Below are positions 16,614-26,051 of a DNA stretch of 64,000 nt, in pieces. Origin of the DNA: Xylanibacillus composti (GTDB taxonomy: Bacteria > Bacillota > Bacilli > Paenibacillales > K13). The DNA lies in the NCBI RefSeq assembly GCF_018403685.1, contig NZ_BOVK01000041.1, positions 46,199 to 110,198 of the forward strand, written 5' to 3'. Numbering within the stretch: position 1 is the first letter of the stretch; every line of letters begins with the position of its first letter. Position numbers and translations under genes: made by a program. The notes under the pieces are model-generated. The model searched no databases. It was not told the DNA's origin and was given only the letters and a program-made list of their open reading frames with translations.

Positions 16614-17452
16614 ACGCTACCACTTCCGTCGGGTCCAGAGGTTTGTTGTCCTGCTTCAATGCGAACAGAATGGCCGGTTCCCCCCCAATTGTGCCGGGGC
16701 TCCCGATAGCCTCCCCCCCCTTTCACCCAATCATGTACGGCGAGCGCAGTGTCTGCCAATCCTGCATAAAACGTCCGGTAGCCTTCCACATGCTGAATCA
16801 CTACCTCGTAGCCGCTCCGCTTCTCCGCTACTGAAAGGACGCGGCCTTCAGCAAAGGCGACAACCGGTTCATGCCCGCTTCCCGCGATATGCCAAACTCC
16901 CTCGCGCGCGTCCCGCAGTTCAATCCGTCCGTGCATCGGTGCGAATACCGCCATGGATACGGGGGCGTTCACCTTCTCGACTTGTGCTTGTTCCGAACTC
17001 CGAAAGGATGGAATAAAGGAAGGGGCACCGTCAAACCAGGACTCGTACCACACGGCCACTGAATTGAAATCACTTTGCTGTGTGAGGGTTTGCCGCACCA
17101 GTTCTTGTCCCGGTTCAGCCCAATCCCGATCCACCTGAAAAAGTCCCCATACCAGCACAAATAGGGCGGCGCTAACGACTAGCTTTCCGCCCAGTTCACC
17201 GGCCAGAGGGTTGAATCCGCCTCCCGGCCGCCACGACTCCCCACTGCTGTCCGAGCTGTGAATCTCCCAGGGATTGTCACGGTATTTCCAGGCCAGCTCC
17301 GGGTCGTCAAACTGAGGAGTTTCAGCTGGACGAGCGGAAGACAAGCGATCCTGCTTCACTCCGTCCGTTCCGCTGCGAGCTGCAGGTTTGGCGTGACGGA
17401 GCGCGCGAATACGTTCTTGTCTGCGCTGGCGTACTTTATCGAATGTCTTCAT
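16606..17452 (-). pseudogene. spoIVFA: SpoIVFA (M23-like), frameshifted in a poly-G run
   Basis: SpoIVFA anchors and regulates SpoIVFB. A cytoplasmic basic N-terminus, one membrane segment (about residues 90-107) and a C-terminal LytM/M23-like domain (APMHGRIELRDAREG, VQHVEGYRTFYAGL) are visible. After VHDWVKGG the frame shifts in an eight-G run (C8 at 16713-16720 on the plus strand). As read, the protein ends at 16610 with an unrelated 31-residue tail. With seven G the frame continues as EAIGSPGTIGGEPAILFALK and ends at TAA 16606-16608, giving about 281 residues and the expected overlap with spoIVFB. The lesion may be a sequencing error or a real, possibly variable, homopolymer change. Confidence 0.85.
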
Positions 17453-17492
17453 AACGAGATTCCCTCCGCTATAGTAATCATACTTACTATAA

Positions 17493-17519
17493 ACGGTATG
17501 AGAGAACCTGTCCGACTAT
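17493..17519 (-). promoter_or_regulatory. sigma-E-like promoter of spoIVFA-spoIVFB
   Basis: On the minus strand ATA (17517-17519), within TCATAGT, is followed by a 16-nt spacer and CATACCGT (17493-17500). The sigma-E consensus is ATA-N16-18-CATACANT; one -10 base differs. It lies 40 nt upstream of the spoIVFA start, fitting mother-cell expression. Confidence 0.65.
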
Positions 17520-17539
17520 GACTTGTCTCACACACAGAC

Positions 17540-18703
17540 TTACTCGGTTGCCTTGAACATGGAGGCCTTCTCCCGGTTAATCCGCACGCTAATCGCCAGG
17601 CCTACAGAAAGCATGTTGATTAAGAGCGAGGTGCCGCCATAACTAATAAAGGGCAGCGTTATTCCGGTTAGCGGCATCAGCCCCAAAAACATGCCGATGT
17701 TCTCAAAGATCTGAAAAACGAACATCGATACGATGCCGATTATGATATAGGACCCGCCCCGATGGTCCGATTGAATGGCAATCAGAATCATGCGGTACAG
17801 GAGCAGGAAATAAAGGAGCAGCAGCGCCGAGGCGCCGACGAAGCCAAATTCCTCCCCGACCACAATAAAGATGGAATCGGAATACGTAAAAGGTACGAAC
17901 CCTTTCTTCGACCAATCGCCAGCCAGATAGCCTGTACCGTACAATCCTCCCGAACCAATGGCGATCTGCGAATTCTCCACCTGATAGCGTTCATCATCCG
18001 ATACGCTGTCCGGATCCAGGAATGTATCAATCCGGGACATCCAGTGCGCGCCGCCGTGTTCCTTCAGAAAAACAGCAATTTCATCATGATAGGTCGTATA
18101 CAGATAGAGTGACCCGGCCACAACCGCCGCAAAGAGCACCGCCCCAATCAGGACAATACTGTATCGCACATTGCCAATCCACAGCATGCCGACCAGAATC
18201 ACCAAGTAAATAATGGCATTGCCCAAATCCGGTTGAATCAGCACCAGCGCAAAAGGCACGACGCCGATTAACCCGATCGGCAGCAAGTCGCGTATCAGCC
18301 CCAGCGGCTCTCCCTTGCGGCGGTGGATCATATAAGCCACCATAATAATCAAGGTCAGCTTCATCAATTCAGCTGGCTGAAAGAGCAAATCTCCGAACGG
18401 GAGTTTAAACCATCCTTTGGCGCCATTAATCTCCACGCCAAAAAGATAAACAGCGATAACCAAGGCTATGCTAATGGCATACCAGATCGGCGCGCCTTTC
18501 AGCAGCAGCCGATAATCGATAAAAGCGGTGCAAAAAAGCGCGATCAGGCCAACGCCATAAAAAATGATGTTTTTCACTTCGTAACCGGCGTACCCTGGAC
18601 CTGCGCTTACAATGGCGCTGTGGATCAAAGCTGTGCTAACACCTGAAAATATAAGTAAGATGGCAACGATAACCCAGTCGATCTTTTTTAATTTATCCAG
18701 CAA
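17540..18703 (-). CDS. rodA: peptidoglycan polymerase RodA (SEDS family)
   Basis: A 387-residue SEDS protein with about ten membrane helices and the signature C-terminus (TGITLPFISYGGTSLLINM). RodA polymerises lipid II glycan chains in the elongasome with a class B penicillin-binding protein and MreBCD. Its position next to minCD and mreBCD favours RodA over FtsW or SpoVE. Start is a TTG at 18703 with AGGATGAG upstream, 7 nt after the minD stop. It is not at this site in B. subtilis. Confidence 0.88.
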   Translation of the reverse strand: MLDKLKKIDWVIVAILLIFSGVSTALIHSAIVSAGPGYAGYEVKNIIFYGVGLIALFCTAFIDYRLLLKGAPIWYAISIALVIAVYLFGVEINGAKGWFKLPFGDLLFQPAELMKLTLIIMVAYMIHRRKGEPLGLIRDLLPIGLIGVVPFALVLIQPDLGNAIIYLVILVGMLWIGNVRYSIVLIGAVLFAAVVAGSLYLYTTYHDEIAVFLKEHGGAHWMSRIDTFLDPDSVSDDERYQVENSQIAIGSGGLYGTGYLAGDWSKKGFVPFTYSDSIFIVVGEEFGFVGASALLLLYFLLLYRMILIAIQSDHRGGSYIIIGIVSMFVFQIFENIGMFLGLMPLTGITLPFISYGGTSLLINMLSVGLAISVRINREKASMFKATE

Positions 18704-18710
18704 AATGGAC

Positions 18711-19505
18711 TCATCCTAACCCGAATAACTTTTTCACTTTGGCCAGCATTCCTTCCTTGCCTTCCAATGGCATAAGCGGGACACTGTCCCCCAGTATGCG
18801 TCGCGCAATATTTCGATAAGCGAGCGATGCCTTGGAATTCGGGTTCACCACGGTTGGCTCCCCCTTGTTGGCAGCCTTAATGACGTATTCATCATCCGGC
18901 ACGATGCCAATTAAGTCAATGGCCAACACTTGGCAGATCTCATCGATATCCAGCATATCCCCTGATTTCAGCATATTCGGGCGAATGCGGTTGATGATCA
19001 ATTTCGGGGACTTGATATTTTCCCCTTCCAGCAATCCTATAATGCGATCCGCATCGCGGACAGCCGCATTCTCCGGCGTCGTCACGACTATCGCTTGATC
19101 GGCGCCGGACACTGCGTTTCGGAAGCCTTGTTCAATGCCTGCCGGACAATCGATAATGACATAATCGCTCTCGCGCTTCAGTTGGATCACGATTTCCTCT
19201 ACTTGCTCGGGTGTCACGGAATGCTTGTCCTTAGTCTGCGCTGCAGGAAGCATGTACAGTTCGTTGAAGCGCTTATCTTTCACCAATGCCTGGGGCAATC
19301 GGCATCTGCCTTCCACCACATCGACCAAATCGTATATGATGCGATTTTCCAGTCCCATGACGACGTCCAGATTACGCAGTCCAATATCGGTGTCCACCAT
19401 GACAACCTTTTTGCCCAGCAGCGCAAGTGCGGTGCCAATGTTCGCCGAGGTGGTCGTCTTTCCGACGCCTCCTTTGCCGGAGGTTATGACAATCGCTTCT
19501 CCCAC
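18711..19505 (-). CDS. minD: septum site-determining ATPase MinD
   Basis: A 264-residue P-loop ATPase starting GEAIVITSGKGGVGKTTTS (deviant Walker A). It ends with the amphipathic membrane-targeting helix (MLAKVKKLFGLG). MinD recruits MinC to the membrane at the cell poles to block Z-ring formation there. The GTG at 19505 is chosen because GGAG is 10 nt upstream; the in-frame GTG three codons earlier would sit on the ribosome binding site. The gene begins 5 nt after the minC stop. Confidence 0.97.
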   Translation of the reverse strand: MGEAIVITSGKGGVGKTTTSANIGTALALLGKKVVMVDTDIGLRNLDVVMGLENRIIYDLVDVVEGRCRLPQALVKDKRFNELYMLPAAQTKDKHSVTPEQVEEIVIQLKRESDYVIIDCPAGIEQGFRNAVSGADQAIVVTTPENAAVRDADRIIGLLEGENIKSPKLIINRIRPNMLKSGDMLDIDEICQVLAIDLIGIVPDDEYVIKAANKGEPTVVNPNSKASLAYRNIARRILGDSVPLMPLEGKEGMLAKVKKLFGLG

Positions 19506-19510
19506 ATTCT

Positions 19511-20173
19511 TCACACTCCTTTGTACTCTCGGATATCCGGTCGTATCTTGTGAAGCTGATTCAGCTTGTTGATTTCCATCTTACCCTCGTTCAAATAGGC
19601 AAAGTCCATATGGGTCTCGTCAAAGCCCCATTCGTCGGGCGGGCGACTGATGACCCCCGCTATGCGCAATTGAGTAGGCCGCATATGCGAAGCCGCTATG
19701 ACAGCCGACTCATCCCCCTCCGATCCGGCATGTGCCAAGCCCCGAAGGGAACCCATAATGAATATATCTCCCTTGGCAATAATGGAGCCTCCAGGATTGA
19801 TATCGCCGATAAACAGAACGCTGCCGCTGCACGTGAAGGTTTGCCCCGATCGCACAATCCCCTTGTGAACCAGCAAGCGATCATGCTTGTTAGCCGCCTC
19901 CTCATCCTCTTCGTTCTCGATGCGCTGCACGATCAGATTGCCCCGGCTTTTGATCGTGGTTAACAACGCTTCCTTGTCGGATTCGGATATTTTCCGCCTG
20001 CCCAGCTTGACGAACACATGAATAATCGGACCTGTCAATATTTTCTGATGCGTCTTTTCCAGTTTATAACGAAGCTCCTGAAGCAAGGTCTCAAACGAAC
20101 AGGAGTCATCCAGCAGAAAGATCAAGCCTTCCTTATTCCCTTTTATGGTCACATGATGTTTCTCGGCCGCCAT
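19511..20173 (-). CDS. minC: septum site-determining protein MinC
   Basis: A 220-residue division inhibitor with an N-terminal FtsZ-interacting domain and a C-terminal beta-helix domain (GSVLFIGDINPGGSIIAKGDIFIMGSLRG), which binds MinD. The ATG at 20173 (MAAEKHH) is preferred over one three codons upstream, which is too close to GGGAGGG. It lies between mreD and minD in a probable mreBCD-minCD-rodA operon. Confidence 0.95.
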   Translation of the reverse strand: MAAEKHHVTIKGNKEGLIFLLDDSCSFETLLQELRYKLEKTHQKILTGPIIHVFVKLGRRKISESDKEALLTTIKSRGNLIVQRIENEEDEEAANKHDRLLVHKGIVRSGQTFTCSGSVLFIGDINPGGSIIAKGDIFIMGSLRGLAHAGSEGDESAVIAASHMRPTQLRIAGVISRPPDEWGFDETHMDFAYLNEGKMEINKLNQLHKIRPDIREYKGV

Positions 20174-20247
20174 TCTCCCCATTCCCTCCCAGACTTATCA
20201 ATTCGCTTTCCGGCCGACGAATTCCTGCCGTGCAAGCGATACCCCGT

Positions 20248-20772
20248 TTATCCGCTTTCCTCCTGCTTGGACTTCGTCCCAGACCGCTCCAGTAATGTTC
20301 GGATCGGCACATAAAGCAGCAAAGCCATCAACAGGTTGAACGCCAGACTAGGGAGGATCCGGTGCAACAACAGCCACAGCCATGTCTCCTCATGGATTGC
20401 AAAAAACGTGTACATTAAATACACGACACCGTCAAAGAAAACCAAACCGCCTGCAGTTGCAGCTAATACATGAAGCACATGCCAATGACTTCGATTCGGA
20501 AACAGCCCCGCGCCGTACCCGGTCAAACCAGCGGCAAAAGCATACAAGCCCAGCATATACCCATAATAGATGATGTCATGCAGGAAGCCAAACAGCAGGC
20601 CCGCCGCCAATGCGAAATGTCTGCCAACGAAAAAACCGCAAAAAATGACGACGATTAGAACAAGATGCGGGGAAATTTGTGACTGAAGGCCGGGCGGTAT
20701 CAGCCAAGGCATCAGGCCCCCCTCCAGGAGGAAGAGCAGCAGCATAATCCACCATATAGCTGTACGCTTCAT
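20248..20772 (-). CDS. mreD: rod shape-determining protein MreD
   Basis: A 174-residue membrane protein with five to six hydrophobic helices and the conserved FGFLHDIIYYGYMLGLYA segment of MreD. It is part of the elongation machinery. Its start overlaps the mreC stop as ATGA, so the two are translationally coupled. Confidence 0.9.
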   Translation of the reverse strand: MKRTAIWWIMLLLFLLEGGLMPWLIPPGLQSQISPHLVLIVVIFCGFFVGRHFALAAGLLFGFLHDIIYYGYMLGLYAFAAGLTGYGAGLFPNRSHWHVLHVLAATAGGLVFFDGVVYLMYTFFAIHEETWLWLLLHRILPSLAFNLLMALLLYVPIRTLLERSGTKSKQEESG

Positions 20773-21635
20773 TCTTCAACCTCTTCCAACCACGGCACTT
20801 CCACGACGAACACTTCGCGCAAATGCTCTAGGCTGGCCGCAGGCTTGATCCGCGCAATATGCGTCAGTCCCTCGCCGACCTCTCTGTGCTCTACTGTTCC
20901 AATCACCAGCCCGGCGGGGAAGACATGACCGAAATCCGAGGTTACAACCGTATCTCCGGCCTTAAGCGCGTCTTGGCTGCTGATTTTGGACATGATCAAT
21001 TCCCCTGTTGACCGATCGAAATTTTCTATGACACCGAATGAATCCTGATTTTCCCTTACGGTTACTGCGATGCCCTTCGTATTCTGAGCCTTGTCATCGA
21101 TGCTGGTATAAGGTTGAACATAGGAGAAAAATGGCGTGACCCTGGTGACTCTGCCGATAAACCCTTCCGGCGTGACAACAGCCCAATCCACCTCAATACC
21201 GTCATTGGAACCGAGATCGATCTTGATCGTTTGCGATTCGGTATCCGGACTGACCGCCACGACTTTAGCAAGTCGATACATATATTTGTCCGATTGTTTC
21301 TGTCTTTCCGTGAAGGCCAAGGCATCCTGCAGCCGGCCGTTCTCTTCCTCCAACGCGTTCAAGCGCGCTACATCCCCGGCATAGCGAGTGAGCGTGCGCT
21401 TCAACGCCTCATTCTCCGCATGAATGCGCCGCAGCTCGCCAATATCCTGAAAGAAGCCCGCTATCATGCCAGCGGGCTTGTAAATCAGACCTTGCGTCCA
21501 CGAAACGGTATCGTTCAAAAATTTCTCTGGCCAGGTTACGGGCTCTCTCACACCGCGCGTCAATCCCATGATCGCGATAAAAAAGATCAGCGCGAACAAC
21601 AGTATGAATAGCCGCTTGTTCCCCATAAATTTCAT
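20769..21635 (-). CDS. mreC: rod shape-determining protein MreC
   Basis: A 288-residue MreC with an N-terminal membrane helix, a coiled coil (about residues 65-105; RIHAENEALKRTLTRYAGDV) and a periplasm-type beta domain (NDGIEVDWAVVTPEGFIGRV). It links MreB to the wall-synthesis enzymes outside the membrane. The ATG at 21635 has AGGTG 9 nt upstream. Confidence 0.95.
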   Translation of the reverse strand: MKFMGNKRLFILLFALIFFIAIMGLTRGVREPVTWPEKFLNDTVSWTQGLIYKPAGMIAGFFQDIGELRRIHAENEALKRTLTRYAGDVARLNALEEENGRLQDALAFTERQKQSDKYMYRLAKVVAVSPDTESQTIKIDLGSNDGIEVDWAVVTPEGFIGRVTRVTPFFSYVQPYTSIDDKAQNTKGIAVTVRENQDSFGVIENFDRSTGELIMSKISSQDALKAGDTVVTSDFGHVFPAGLVIGTVEHREVGEGLTHIARIKPAASLEHLREVFVVEVPWLEEVEE

Positions 21636-21677
21636 AAAACCCAACACCTGCTAACATTGTTGTTTGTTCAAGCTAAC

Positions 21678-22780
<1,103 letters not shown>

Positions 22781-22804
<24 letters not shown>

Positions 22805-23467
22805 ACTGATAAAATCTTGATCGCCTACAATGACGTGGTCAAGCAGCTCTATTCCGACGATTTGACCCGCTTCAGCGAGGCGCCTAGTGATCTGGATATC
22901 CTCCGGACTCGGAGTCGGATCTCCGCTAGGATGATTGTGCACGCAGATGATCGAAGCGCATGCCCGCTTCATCGCCGCCCGAAACACCTCTCTCGGGTGC
23001 ACAATCGACGCATTCAGACTGCCAACAGACAGCGTCTCATGTCCAATAACGCCATTCTTCGTGTTCAAATACAGGCAAATAAAGTGTTCATTGCATAAAT
23101 ATCGGACATCTTCCTTGATATAATCTGCCACATCCTGCGGGGAATGTATGCGGAAGGCGTTCTTCTTCGCCGTGCGCGCAAGACGCTTGCCCAGTTCAAT
23201 GCCCGCCTTGATCTGCAGGGCCTTGGCTGTGCCAATTCCCTTGATGGCCGTCAGTTGCTCCACACTCATATCCACAAGATTGTGCAGTCCTTCTGCCTCT
23301 CGCAGCAGACGCTGAGCCAGCGCAATGGCTGATTCCGACTGCGTGCCTGTTCGAATCAGTATGGCCAGCAGCTCCGCATTGGCCAAAGCCTGTTCGCCGG
23401 AAGCAAGCATCCGCTCCCTCGGCCGCTCCCCGGCAGGAAGCTCTCTAAGCATCATGGCAGTTGACAT
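22781..23467 (-). CDS. radC: RadC-family JAB/MPN domain protein
   Basis: A 228-residue protein with an N-terminal helix-hairpin-helix region and a C-terminal JAMM metalloprotease-like domain (CVHNHPSGDPTPSPED). RadC is widely conserved but its role in repair is disputed. The position between maf and mreB is conserved in Bacillales. The ATG at 23467 has GAGGGGA upstream. Confidence 0.95.
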
Positions 23468-23501
23468 GAAATCCCCTCTCTCCCAGTGTCTCTACCGACA
23501 C

Positions 23502-24092
23502 TTATTCCAATTCGTCCAGCATATCTGCAAGCAGCGACAAAGGCAACCCTACAACATTGAAATAGCATCCTTCAATCCGGTCCACAAACAGTGCGCCTCT
23601 TCCCTGAATCGCATAGGCTCCCGCCTTGTCCATCGGTTCTCCTGTTTCAACGTAACTGCGGATTTGAGCATCAGACAAGGGCTTCATATGGACGCGGGTG
23701 CTGCGATGGCGAACGCTCCTCGTCCCCTGCTTCAAATCAATGCAGGCAATACCGGAATACACTTCATGCCATTGGCCTTGAAGACGCTGGAGCATGGCTG
23801 CGGCTTCCTGCTCATCGGTCGGTTTCCCCAATACCGTGCCTTGAATGGCGACCACCGTGTCGGAGCCGATCACGATGCCATCCTGGCCAGTGTTCCTGCA
23901 CCTTGCCGCTGCCGCATCCGCCTTACGCAGGGAAAGCTGCTCGACCGTGTCTACCGGCGAGGCTCCCGGCGGCATTGTTTCATCTACGTCTGTCGGCTCT
24001 ATTCGTACAGGCAAGTGGAACATTCGAATCAATTCCTGCCTGCGAGGTGATGAGGAGGCCAGGATCAGCGGCCTGTCTGCTGTAATCTTCAT
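23502..24092 (-). CDS. maf: Maf family nucleotide pyrophosphatase
   Basis: A 196-residue Maf protein (LILASSSPRRQELI, then GSDTVV and GKP motifs), predicted to hydrolyse dTTP/UTP or modified nucleotides to monophosphates as a house-cleaning enzyme. It lies next to radC as in B. subtilis. It begins 16 nt after the upstream DUF4321 gene. Confidence 0.95.
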   Translation of the reverse strand: MKITADRPLILASSSPRRQELIRMFHLPVRIEPTDVDETMPPGASPVDTVEQLSLRKADAAAARCRNTGQDGIVIGSDTVVAIQGTVLGKPTDEQEAAAMLQRLQGQWHEVYSGIACIDLKQGTRSVRHRSTRVHMKPLSDAQIRSYVETGEPMDKAGAYAIQGRGALFVDRIEGCYFNVVGLPLSLLADMLDELE

Positions 24093-24108
24093 CGCGATTC
24101 CCCTTCGT

Positions 24109-24357
24109 CTATAATTTGCGATAAAACCAGAAAGCAGCGATCAAACCGAAAATGCTGATCAAATTCAGTTTAACCTGAATGTAAAGATCATATTGAATGA
24201 CTTGGAAATTTGCTTTAGGCTCCCATGTGATTGCCGCGGATTTCGTTAGAAACGACAACGCCCTAACGGGCGTCAGCAATTCCGAAATAATCGTTGCAAC
24301 CAGTAAGCCTATGGCCAAAAAAAAGAGCAGCGTGAATGTGTTTTTCTTCAAAGCCAA
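24109..24357 (-). CDS. DUF4321-like small membrane protein
   Basis: An 82-residue protein with two hydrophobic segments (about residues 7-27 and 62-79) flanking a short extracytoplasmic loop. It resembles the DUF4321 proteins commonly found upstream of maf in Firmicutes; function is unknown. The start is probably TTG at 24357 just after GGAGG; a second TTG two codons later is also possible. Confidence 0.7.
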   Translation of the reverse strand: MALKKNTFTLLFFLAIGLLVATIISELLTPVRALSFLTKSAAITWEPKANFQVIQYDLYIQVKLNLISIFGLIAAFWFYRKL

Positions 24358-24524
24358 ACTTCCTCCCCGGTGCTTATTGATAAAAAACGTACTGCCGGAA
24401 AAACAAAGCTGAGGACCCCAGCATGCGAATATATGTTCTTTTTTTCTATTTTACATTAGCCACTATTTCCCTGCAACTTTTTCTATCCCAACCCAGTACA
24501 ATGATAGGGGAGGATGATAGACGC

Positions 24525-25976
24525 ATGATGGGAAAATGGATGAAGGCAGCTGCTGCAGTGGGAGTTTCTGCCATGCTGTTCTGCACCCAGGTCGATGCTG
24601 CTAAGGTAATCGTCGATCCAGGCCACGGCGGCAGGGATCCCGGGGCAATCGGCGTTAATCAGCTGCGGGAGAAGGATGTAAATCTGGACATTGCCCTTAA
24701 GCTGAAGCAAGCATTGATCAACAAAGGCTACACTGTCGCAATGACCCGAGACAACGATATTTATTTGACGCTGCAGGAAAGGGTCGAACATGCGAATCGC
24801 GAGCAAGCGGATATCTTCGTATCCATTCACGCAAATGCTCACCCATCTTCAACTGTACGCGGCTCCATGGTACTCTATTACGACCGAAACTATCCTCAGG
24901 CCAACTATCCCGCCAGTCCGGAAATGAGCGCGCTCACGCCGCAAAGCAAAGCGCTCGCGTCGTATGTGCTCGATGAGATGGTCAGATCGGTCGGAACGCA
25001 AAACCGCGGCCTGGTTCCGAGCGCAGCCTACGTTGTTCGCTCTGGCAAAATGCCCAGCATTCTGGTAGAAACCGCCTTCTTGAGCAATCCGCAGGATGCG
25101 GCGCTGCTGGCCTCAGAATGGGCGAAGATCAGCTTCGCCGAAGCGATCGCCGAAGGCATTGCCCGTTTCCTGCCTATCGGTTTCGCAGACATCGCCGGCC
25201 ATTGGGCAAGCGGTGCCATCGTTCGGCTTAAAGAAGAGGGGCTTGTAGCAGGGAACAATGGAAAGTTTGAGCCCAACCGAGGGATAACAAGGGCAGAATT
25301 TTTGGCCTTGGCCGATCGCATCTTCGATCTGAACAGCCTGCAGCAAGCTTCCACGGAACCTCCGGCAATGGATGGGGAGGCTGGCGATGCTCATGATTGG
25401 CAAGCCATGGAGAAGAGCGAAGAAAACGAATCCTCGACGGTCACGCCTAAGAAGCAGACACTGTTGATCGCCAGCGATCCTTCAGCCAATATGGCAGAAC
25501 AAGACAGTATTGTGGATGCTACATACGACCATGAGACTGTGGCCGACGAAGAAAGTGAACAACCGATCGCCGATTCCAGTTATGATGGACAAGCCAGGAC
25601 ATTTACAGATCTGTCTGAATCCCACTGGGCATATGCCTTGCTTGAAACCGCTGTATCGACTGGTTTTCTGGAAGGATATCCGGATGGGACAATCCGGCCG
25701 GATCAAACGATAACCCGTGCTGAAATGAGTGTGTTGTTTGATCGGATCTGGCAAGCGCAGGAGAAACAAGCAATCGAGCAAAGCGGGGCGGGTGAGCTTG
25801 TACCTGATCTGGCATTTGCTGATGTCCCGGCGCAGACTTGGTTCGCCGATTCGGTCTATCGCATGGCGCGGGCCGCATTAATCAATGGCATCGAGCCTCA
25901 TCTGTTCGGACCGGACCAAGTGATGACACGCGCCCAAATGGCCGTTGTTTTCGATCGTTACCTGCAGCAATTTTGA
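24525..25976 (+). CDS. N-acetylmuramoyl-L-alanine amidase with three SLH domains
   Basis: A 483-residue secreted wall hydrolase. A signal peptide (about residues 1-26, ending QVDAA) precedes an Amidase_3 domain (27-210) with zinc ligands His34 (VDPGHGG), Glu49 and His102 (SIHANAH) and catalytic Glu182 (VETAF). Three S-layer homology domains follow, starting near residues 220, 360 and 431 (FADIAGHW, FTDLSESHWA, FADVPAQTWF). An acidic Ser/Glu-rich linker of about 90 residues lies between SLH1 and SLH2. SLH domains bind pyruvylated secondary wall polymer, so the enzyme should stay on the cell surface. ATG 24525 is used, with GGGGAGG 11 nt upstream. In B. subtilis comC occupies this region. It ends at a bidirectional terminator. 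Confidence 0.93.
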   Translation: MMGKWMKAAAAVGVSAMLFCTQVDAAKVIVDPGHGGRDPGAIGVNQLREKDVNLDIALKLKQALINKGYTVAMTRDNDIYLTLQERVEHANREQADIFVSIHANAHPSSTVRGSMVLYYDRNYPQANYPASPEMSALTPQSKALASYVLDEMVRSVGTQNRGLVPSAAYVVRSGKMPSILVETAFLSNPQDAALLASEWAKISFAEAIAEGIARFLPIGFADIAGHWASGAIVRLKEEGLVAGNNGKFEPNRGITRAEFLALADRIFDLNSLQQASTEPPAMDGEAGDAHDWQAMEKSEENESSTVTPKKQTLLIASDPSANMAEQDSIVDATYDHETVADEESEQPIADSSYDGQARTFTDLSESHWAYALLETAVSTGFLEGYPDGTIRPDQTITRAEMSVLFDRIWQAQEKQAIEQSGAGELVPDLAFADVPAQTWFADSVYRMARAALINGIEPHLFGPDQVMTRAQMAVVFDRYLQQF

Positions 25977-26002
25977 TGGCGTAGCGAATCACCTAACACA
26001 TA

Positions 26003-26046
26003 TAGGCTGCAACCGGAGCTTCTTTTCCGGGCTGCAGCCTTTTTTG
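26003..26046. terminator. bidirectional terminator
   Basis: AGGCTGCA (26004-26011) and TGCAGCCT (26033-26040) form a stem followed by six T on the plus strand. It lies between the convergent amidase gene and the SPOR-domain gene. Confidence 0.8.
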
Positions 26047-26051
26047 TGCCA

